A stretch of 64,000 nucleotides of DNA from Sarcocystis neurona (lineage: Eukaryota > Apicomplexa > Conoidasida > Eucoccidiorida > Sarcocystidae), in NCBI GenBank assembly GCA_000727475.1, contig KL647320.1, positions 1,041,072 through 1,105,071 of the forward strand. The letters run 5' to 3'. Made by a program: the position numbers and the translations under genes. The notes beneath the pieces are model-generated. The model searched no databases, was not told the DNA's origin, and saw only the letters and a list, made by a program, of their open reading frames with translations. Below, piece by piece: positions 57,234 through 64,000 of this stretch (position 1 is its first letter; each line of letters opens with the position of its first letter).

Positions 57234-57946
57234 CATGAGGTACCGCCTGAGGACTGAGGGCAGCTCTCGTTTGGACAAGCCCCTGAGGGCGTCTGTTTTA
57301 AAGGCCTCACTGATCAGGTCACGCACGCAGCGAGCAGCAGCCCATTGTAAAGGGGCGACTTGACCTCTTCCGTTGCGATCCCACCTGACTCCGGCCACGG
57401 AGTTTTCTCTCGCATATCGTCTCTCGGCATGCAACTTGACGAATGCGCCGTTGGCCCACATTCGATCTCTGAACCACCTGGCGAACGCAACTTCGCCTCT
57501 AGTGTGCGCTCGAATTCTCCAGCTGTACCCCGCCTCCACCCAACTGCGAGCGAACGGCGTGACTGTCGACGGGCTCCTTTGAATTTTGATACGGCCGGAC
57601 AGAAGTGACCAGTGCGATGGGTGGACAGGTTTGATGGGATTTTCCCAGTGTTCCCAGGGTCGAGCCGTAGTCGTTCCGCTTCTCCATTGGTCAGCAAGTA
57701 CGTGTGGGCTGACTGCTGATGGTCGTAGATCAGAAGTACTGCCGACCATTGGACGACCATCCTCACCCAGTGTATAACACTCGCGCCCCGGTTCCCTCGC
57801 TCTCCTGAGGCAAAAAGGACTCCCTGTAGTCGACGCGGAGACGCGGAGGTACGTCGGGCTAGAGATGACAACCGGCACGCAAATGTAATCGAGTGTGGTG
57901 TCCCAAGGATACCGGATGCTTGCACGCACTGAGCGTCTGCCCACAC
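57186..57946 (-). pseudogene. RNase H and linker fragment, two overlapping frames
   Basis: One minus frame (57946-57314) reads SITFACRLSSLARRTSASPR and then LLIYDHQQSAHTYLLTNGEA, resembling the I-x-FASR-x-LS-x-AE-x-x-Y-S block and the TDH-x-AL-x-YLL block of gypsy RNase H. A second frame (57944-57186, 252 codons, first codon GTG) then reads GYSWRIRAHTRGEVAFARWF, resembling the linker that ends in N-x-VAD-x-LSR. A frameshift between the two explains the switch. The terminal part (ISEAFKTDALRGLSKRELPS) is not identified. Confidence 0.5.
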
Positions 57947-58015
57947 TTGAACATGGCTGCTTCTAGCCAGCGCACACGCGTGCAGGTAGCCAACGACGCA
58001 TCTCTATTGCGGGTA

Positions 58016-58357
58016 TTACCTCCCGCAGTTTCCCACGGGATGTCGCAGGCAAAGCCGCATTGTTGAATGAAGCTCACGAAGACGACCATTACCTTCACAA
58101 CCCTTTGTCCCTCCGCAAGGCCTCTTCCACAAGGAATCCACCGTAACAGGAGGGATTCCTTTCATCGCGACGTCTGACTGGTTGGTCTTTTTCAAAATAC
58201 AAACACGCAAGCGTGCAAGCAGGGGGGTCAAGTAATGCAGGGTGTGGTCGCACATGCTCGTGATGTAAGGTTGCACGATCACAGGATCCGAGCTGTGACT
58301 ACAACTACTGGCAATGAGAGAGCCAACGAAGTTGACATAGCAATTGAACTGATGCAC
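58016..58357 (-). pseudogene. Reverse transcriptase palm/thumb fragment
   Basis: CYVNFVGSLIASSCSHS occupies the place of the YVDD block (YVNF, so both catalytic Asp are gone). It is followed at correct spacing by LHYLTPLLARLRVCILKK, the H-x-HL-x-x-VL-x-RLR block, then by RLRELHSTMRLCLRHPVGN, like the E-x-RSFLG-x-x-YYRRF connection step. One frame covers all three, making this one of the least disrupted RT pieces here. Confidence 0.55.
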
Positions 58358-59710
58358 TATATGTAACTCTTCTCATCCCGGCGGTGATAAGGATGGATGA
58401 GTTCACGAACCATGACACTTACAAGTGCAGTTTCAGACAGCTGGAAAAGGACCGGCGACCGGAGTTGGAAGTCCACTCTCCGGTCCACGCATCCATTCAC
58501 CTAAGCTGAGCACTACCAATTTCACAAATGCGGTGGTACGTCTGTATACGGAACAGAGCTAGTGTAAAGACGGTAAGTAATTCAGAGGTAGACTACCATT
58601 CAGACCACAGACACGCAGACGCATTAAGTGGATATCCATGCATCCATACACCGGCGTGTGGTACGCCGAGAGCAGGCTTACCTTCGGATAGAAGTGTGCA
58701 TCAACAAGTGCTCTGAACGACCCGCTTCAGTCGATCCGCTGTTTTCCGCTCGTGCAGCACCGCGGGAAACACCAAACCTGACGTTGCTGTATCGAAAAAG
58801 TGTTGTTAATATTTAATAATTACTCTTGCGTTCTTCCTTACCTGTCTTTGCCAAACGCAGTGCCACACACAGAACGATTCATCAGAAGAAGCCGTGCATG
58901 CCTGCGAGCGCCCACCTCACGAGCAGCGCTTTGACCGTCTCTCCACGCCAGTACCTGCATATGTTTGCATGTCTATATTTACGTGCGTGTTCTAACAGAT
59001 GCACCCGGGTAGCTCACCCGGTAGACTCTTTTACAGCACGTGTCCAGCTAAACTAGACTGATTCTAAGCTTGTATAGTGCTCTCGATCGTTCATTCTACA
59101 CTGTCGGTACATTGCGTGGCATTAACATAACGTGTGGCTTTTCCTCGGTATTCAGGTGAATGGTCCTTGCAGCATAGTGTTGTTGCTGGCGCCTTTTGAC
59201 CACAGACAGCCCAGTAAAAAAAAGTGACTACGTCTACCACTGTGAATTTGGAGATCAAGCGCTCCTAACACGGAAATCCTTAACAACTTAGTTCGCCCAG
59301 TTTCTGCAGAAGACCGCAAGAGTTTACACGACCAGCACGCAACTCACGCATTCATGCGCACCAAGAGAAGTGCACCTCAACGTACCACCCAAAACTCCTG
59401 CACCGCGCGAAAGACGAACTAGTCGCCAAATGACGAATATAGTCGCTGCAATTCCAGCCGCCCATGCCCAGGAGCTCTCCCACGTCCGGGTGCCGCGTCT
59501 CTTGCTCTCCCTCTTCTTCTGTGAGGTTCGTCGGTGAGCTCCCAGGAGAGAACTGGCGTCTACAGTCCCTGACCAGGCACAGGGTTAGTCCATACGTCGG
59601 AATTCTGGCTACTCGTGGAGTGCGCTATTCCATGAGGTTCGTGGACCCTTCCGTGCAGGTGCCACTCGTAAAAGTCGTCTGTGTATAGTTGACAACTCAC
59701 AGCGACGATG
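58358..59710. other. Unassigned, repeat-poor
   Basis: Short frames only, no clear domain. On the minus strand this should contain the N-terminal RT of the 57.2-58.4 kb element, but no such block was readable, suggesting truncation or heavier decay. Confidence 0.35.
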
Positions 59711-60595
59711 TCACGAATGGTGCCCCGGACAGCTGTTTACGCATAGGTGAGAAATCCTGCAGCGACGGCACGACAGATGTACTGCGCGCCCATACGAAAT
59801 GTGTACCTTAAAAGTGATACTGACTGTATGTCTGCCGCAGCGCCAAAAGTGTACGCGCCCCCTCCGTCCCGCCGTATGTTCGCCACAGCACTTAAGGAGT
59901 CGAGTAGTCTCTCGAAGGACTAGTTTTCTGCCCAACAGTGCTTGCACACTTGTATCACATCCTATTACCCGCATCTTCTCCCCCACGTAACGCAAATCCG
60001 CCCACCACGACTGCACAGCGGCCGCCGTCACACCAGCGTCTTTCCGGCCGTCTTGCGTCAACTGCACTCCCACGTGGTGTCAGCCACGAAATCAGAGACG
60101 GAGCGGCCGTCTCACTACACACGCAATGCCCGAATACGCTGAGTTAATTCAGAGCGCAACCACGGTTGACGTTGCAGGGTGTGTAAGCCTAGCCGCGAAC
60201 CAGACCAGACGTCCAGGAAACCGTAACACGGTGGCGTTCCAGAACGCTGGATACTATCTTTGGCCCACGACACCGTGCGGCTGCGCAACAGCAGACATGA
60301 AGCGGAGACAGGAAAACACAGAAGCAAGCACACCCATCACTGAATGCTAAAACCGAGGACCTACCGTGGGAATTTCCCTCATCCATTGACCTGGCCCGAT
60401 GAATGAGGGTAGGCTCCTATTACAGTTTTCGATACAATCCACTGCTAACCTTGCGTCTTCTCGGGGACACTTTCGTACGTCTACTTGTGGCAGGACGCGG
60501 TGGTCGACAGGCGACCGTCTCATACGCATACGCGTGACTACGAGGCCGAAAGCGTTGCCTACGATTGGCGATGATTTTACCTGTCTGCTTATCAC
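59711..60595 (-). pseudogene. Reverse transcriptase domain, near complete in order but frameshifted
   Basis: From right to left on the minus strand: VDHRVLPQVDVRKC then FIGPGQWMREIPT (60595-60347); FCVFLSPLHVCCCAA (60386-60189); YGFLDVWSGSR and a following LTQRIRALRV (60240-60115); LTQDGRKDAGVTAAAVQSW and MRVIGCDTSVQAL then ETTRLLKCC (60073-59711). These match successive RT blocks of Ty3/gypsy pol: the D/H-YR-x-LN-x-VT start, the SG-x-x-QIP step, the F-x-PFGL-x-x-AP step, the YLDD step (here FLDV, one Asp kept), the T-x-DG step and the SFLG connection. At least three frameshifts. Clearly inactive. Confidence 0.6.
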
Positions 60596-60902
60596 TTGGA
60601 GAACTAAACTCTGTCGATCAGTATATTATGTGTAACTGTAGCAGTGCCGCCGTGGGGCGTAGGTCATTGCTGCCTTGTGTTTTCTAGAAGTTGGAGGGCC
60701 GCTGCATGCGTCTGCTCTCGCGGCGCGCGCAATCCGTGTAAGACATGCTTCGGAATGAGTCCATGAGTGTTGTCGCAGTCGAAACAGGAGAAACTCCGGC
60801 TCTGTCACCATGAATGGAATTCTTTGCCCCTTCTTCGACGTGTTCGCATTGTGCTCGTAGAAACTATTTCCCCGAGGGCTTCACCACGTTTGACAAGGGT
60901 TC

Positions 60903-61416
60903 TTGCAAGGTCGTGTGCATTTAACTGGACACGGAGACCCTCCTGTTCTGTGGCATAAAAAGAACGTTAAAAATTTCTGCCAAGGTGCTCTACACCAACA
61001 ATGGAGAATCGGGATTAACGGGAGAAACCTACCCGCGAAACACACTGTAGGCGGCTTTCTGACCGCACCTAGGACCACGGTATGTTTTCCATTCAAATGT
61101 GAACCTGATGGAGTGCTTGCTTTGTAGGAAACGCGCAGCATCAATATGCCATCGCATACTTCTACACGTTAGGTCCGACGTACACTTCCGGAAAAAAGTG
61201 CATGCTCGAGCACACCCAGCTGGCCTCAAGTCATTGTTTGGGATGATGCAGTACACTCCAGCACAGCATACAAAACATCAAGAACGTGATCGGTTCTTCT
61301 GCCGTCGGCAGCGTCTTCACGCCCGCTTGCACAGCCGAATGCATGCGTTCATCTGCCGGTACTTTTTCGTATTGTATGGGGGATCTCGTAGGACGTGCGC
61401 TCTAGAAAGGCAGTGA
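60903..61416 (+). pseudogene. Integrase core fragment (diverged copy)
   Basis: APRTTVCFPFKCEPDG is followed, in another frame, by RKRAASICHRILLHVRSDV and HARAHPAGLKSLFGMMQYTP. The last two parallel EAVVRKEQLLSDHG and ALHFAGLKTA of the 47.8-kb integrase core, including the SD step with the second catalytic Asp. It lies on the opposite strand to the adjacent RT pseudogene, so it belongs to another insertion. Confidence 0.4.
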
Positions 61417-62869
61417 TAGTTTGGTCGCGCACTGAGCGGACGCCTACACGCTGTGTAGAGGAACTTCACTGATATCCTCCAAGCCGTGACTCGAAAGGGG
61501 TGTCAGTCTGTGTGAATCGACTTGAACATTTCTAAGTATAATTCTAAGGACTTCGGCATAAAAACGCAACCCCACGCATTGTCCATTTAACGTTCAGTTT
61601 TTTTCGATGCTCTTTCCATAAGTCTAACAAGTCCGAAACCTTATTCGCAGCAGGACATAAGCAACGATACGAAACAAAAAAGTGAAATGTCGCAGAAGTT
61701 CTGGTGTGAAACACTTTGTCAACGGCTACCGTATTAAGAGCTGGCGTCTTTTTTTGTGTTAGCCCCCCCAGGGTCCAGCGAGAGAATGCCGATTTTGAGA
61801 GTTGGCCAGCAGTGTACAAAGTACTGCATCATCACCTTTTTACTTCCTCATTCAAACGACATAGCTTTGCTCTGCCGTCGTCCCCTGCGAAACCGGTGCT
61901 TCCGGCCAGTCGCTCGAATTCGTATGCAGATCACAATTTGTGTGTTGTCCACCAACAGTAAGGTTGGTCGCGCTGCGCCTCTGCGTACGCTTCCACCCTT
62001 GCTGCTTGTCTCTGCGCAGCTCTACAGCAGGACGCCTGAGACAGCGTAGGGATCTTTTTGTCTGCGTGCCCAAATGTTGATAAGGCAGTTCACCGATCCT
62101 GCGCGTAGCCGACGGACCACCTACAAGAGGGTGGGCGCTGGTGTCAGCGTAAAACGGCGATGGTTCACGAGGAAGAACTTTAAGTTGTCTTTCCTGGTTG
62201 GCAGCAAATAATAATCGATGTTGTCCGTATGCGAGGGTGGTGTATAAATTATGTGCCTTGCCACATTTTACTTCTCCACATATTGTTCCGTGGCGGTCGT
62301 TGACAGTGAGGGGGAAAGACACCATTATTTTATAGTCCGCTGACAGACGATGGACGATGATAGCCCTGCGCGGATCTTCCATTTAGGGTTGCGTGAGCTA
62401 CCTCCTTTGTCTCTGTAAGCGACGGCGAACGCCGTTCAGCTAAACAGCCTGTAGATATAGAAGCACGTGTAAGCATCGATACAACGCAGAACGGCGCACG
62501 ACGAACAGGAAGACCTTTCAAAATGGAGCGCTCGAATGTTTAACTCGAGTACGTCCAAGTACTTGTAACTGAAAAAACATATGTGTAATGGAACTAACTC
62601 ACAGGCGTATTCCATGCACACGCAGTTGTGTGCTCTGCATCGCAGAAGTAGTCATTCGCGGAAAAAGAAGTAGCTCTTGAACCCATTGGTGCCTCGGTGC
62701 AGCACTTGCGTGGAGGAATATAACGCCTCTGATACGTAAGAATGGCGGAGACGTAAATTGTTGCATAACTGCGTACCGAAAGGAGATATCAGCTCACGAA
62801 AATACGTACCGGTACGTGTCGACATCAGATCATGCTAAGCAATGACTGCAAGAAGTCAGGGATGGTGCG
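61417..62869. other. Unassigned, repeat-poor; one open minus frame
   Basis: The longest frame is 176 codons on the minus strand (62382-61852), passing GTICGEVKCGKAHNLYTTLA. I cannot assign it; a retroelement protease or pre-RT region is possible but only by position. No trinucleotide runs, no RNA gene seen. Confidence 0.3.
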
Positions 62870-63930
62870 GGAAGGATCATGCTTCGTCGGAGTATGTGTC
62901 CGTGCAGTGGCGCACATCACTTACGCAGTGTGTTCGTTGCTGGCGCAGAGATGCCATTTTTTCTGCAGGTAACGTCCTCAGACGAGCCAGGTTTGCCTCG
63001 CATTCGTTGTCCTCAGTAGTATAGAAACAGCGCGTCACGTGGACGGATATTAATCAGACAGAGGCGTCCACCCTTCCCAATATGGGCAGGACCCGCAGAA
63101 GGATGCTGTGGAATGTTCGACGCTGTTGCCGTCTCGCATCTATTTCTTCACAGCTTATTGGGCACCCTCTGGGTCGCTCCATTTTTACAAAATTCACTAG
63201 GCAATTTAGTCGAGTTGCTTATTTATGCAGTAGAGCAGCACCATTCAGTCACGTAAAGGGAACGTAGAAGCTCTTTCGTCTGTTATCATCGAATGCAGGA
63301 AGCATTATTATGGCGGCATTAGGACAAGTACACGACTTTCAATCTCGTTTGCGGATCTGTTGCTGTCATAAATCGCTCTGCATTAACAGCTTACGGCGCT
63401 TGTGGAGGACAGAGCTAACGCTCACGTATACTCTACGTGCAGGAGACTTCGATATGACTGCGGACAACTCATAGGCAAGGCATATATTGCGATGAAGAGA
63501 CTAACAAATCTGGTAGTGCCAACATTGTACACATTGTCATTGCTGCTCCAAACGGCAGCCTGCACAAGAACATCAAGCTTTGCCAGACGCCTATCCCGTC
63601 ACTGCTCTTTCTGTAGAAGACGCTTGCACCCTGGCTTCACCATGTAGGACACATGACCACGCATAGGAGAACGCGTAAGTCACATTCAGCAGGGGACACA
63701 CCGCGCTTATTCAAGCTATCAGATTGTTCCTTACCGTCAAAATACAAAACGGTAATGACAGCTGGTAGCAGTTTGTCTGCACGACACAAATATGTACCTT
63801 AGAAGTCCTCAGGGCAGAACTGTGCGGACGGCTAATGTGTACACATGCACACGTGCTGCGGAAGTTCAGTCTCATTAGGGTAAATCAAGATTGGCTTCAA
63901 GGTGCATTGTCCTGTCCGCGGTGACCACAT
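62870..63930 (+). mobile_element. Second copy of the 45.2-46.5 kb integrase region
   Basis: Collinear with 45190-46543 in the same orientation. Shared landmarks: gtgcagtg(a/g)cgcac; cactaggcaatttagt-type; atcgaatgc; ctacatgcag/ctacgtgcag; taggacacatgaccacgca; and gcacacgtgctgcg followed by tcaagattggcttc-type words. Identity looks about 65-80 percent with indels. Its translation (VYSTCRRLRYDCG) parallels STCRDLVYDAGG of the first copy. The copy continues close to the window edge. Confidence 0.6.
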
Positions 63931-64000
63931 GGATCCACCATCAGATCCCAGTGACCGGGGTGCTCCCAATGCAGCGGGTATCGCATGTCAATCGCCCTGC

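Larger units (their letters stand above)
57186..58357 (-). mobile_element. Decayed retroelement pol fragment (RT to RNase H to linker)
   Basis: On the minus strand three segments follow in pol order. 58357-58016: RT core and thumb. 57946-57640: RNase H. 57530-57186: linker and possibly the integrase start. The last two lie in the longest open frames of the right-hand 21 kb (252 and 210 codons, neither starting with ATG at its 5' end). This consistent order and strand is stronger evidence than any single motif. No LTR found. Confidence 0.55.

Noticed and set aside
57186..57944. SVAGVRWDRN and SEAFKTDALRGL in the 252-codon minus frame look like the start and middle of an AP2 DNA-binding domain.
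   Set aside because: The key tryptophan and basic strand residues are not in place, and the frame directly follows RT and RNase H fragments on the same strand, which fits a retroelement linker better. A PF00847 search would settle it.
43000..64000. tRNA or rRNA genes in the repeat-poor half.
   Set aside because: I looked for B-box-like ggttcgaat steps and paired arms and found only isolated partial matches.
1..64000. Telomere-like TTTAGGG arrays, sometimes found in Eimeria interstitial repeats.
   Set aside because: Only isolated single matches such as near 45308; no tandem array.

Overview
This window looks like nuclear DNA of an apicomplexan coccidian, most likely an Eimeria species. The first 42.5 kb is full of CAG/CTG trinucleotide runs, both inside coding exons (long Gln, Ala and Ser tracts) and in introns, mixed with TA/GTAT microsatellites. 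That pattern is characteristic of Eimeria chromosomes. A PEX3-type peroxin and fragments of Ty3/gypsy-like retrotransposons fit a coccidian too. No bacterial gene layout, operon, CRISPR array, rRNA or tRNA was seen.

Layout. (1) 393-5309, plus strand: a PEX3 homologue with a very long Gln-rich tail. (2) 5.3-13.4 kb: mostly intergenic, with short repeats, a 17-bp minisatellite, one orphan exon candidate and a 713-base assembly gap in a TA tract. (3) 14078-25544, plus strand: a gene of seven inferred exons for a Ser/Ala-rich protein whose C-terminal part is coiled coil, carried partly on tiny phase-0 exons. (4) 26.2-29.8 kb: Gln-rich coding-like pieces on both strands whose gene structure I cannot settle. 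(5) 29.8-32.7 kb: microsatellite-rich spacer. (6) 41981-32727, minus strand: four exons that join in frame into a 1609-residue protein with two CX2CX4HX2C zinc knuckles, likely an RNA-binding factor. (7) From about 43 kb to the end, trinucleotide runs stop and no intact gene is visible. Instead there are decayed reverse transcriptase, RNase H and integrase fragments in both orientations: a graveyard of Ty3/gypsy-like retroelements, several kilobases of which remain unassigned.

How the parts relate. The three main genes are independent. PEX3 should act in peroxisome membrane biogenesis, the coiled-coil protein is of unknown function, and the zinc-knuckle protein probably acts in RNA metabolism. 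Splice structures and domain names were inferred by reading the sequence and from knowledge of the families. No alignment or database search was run.
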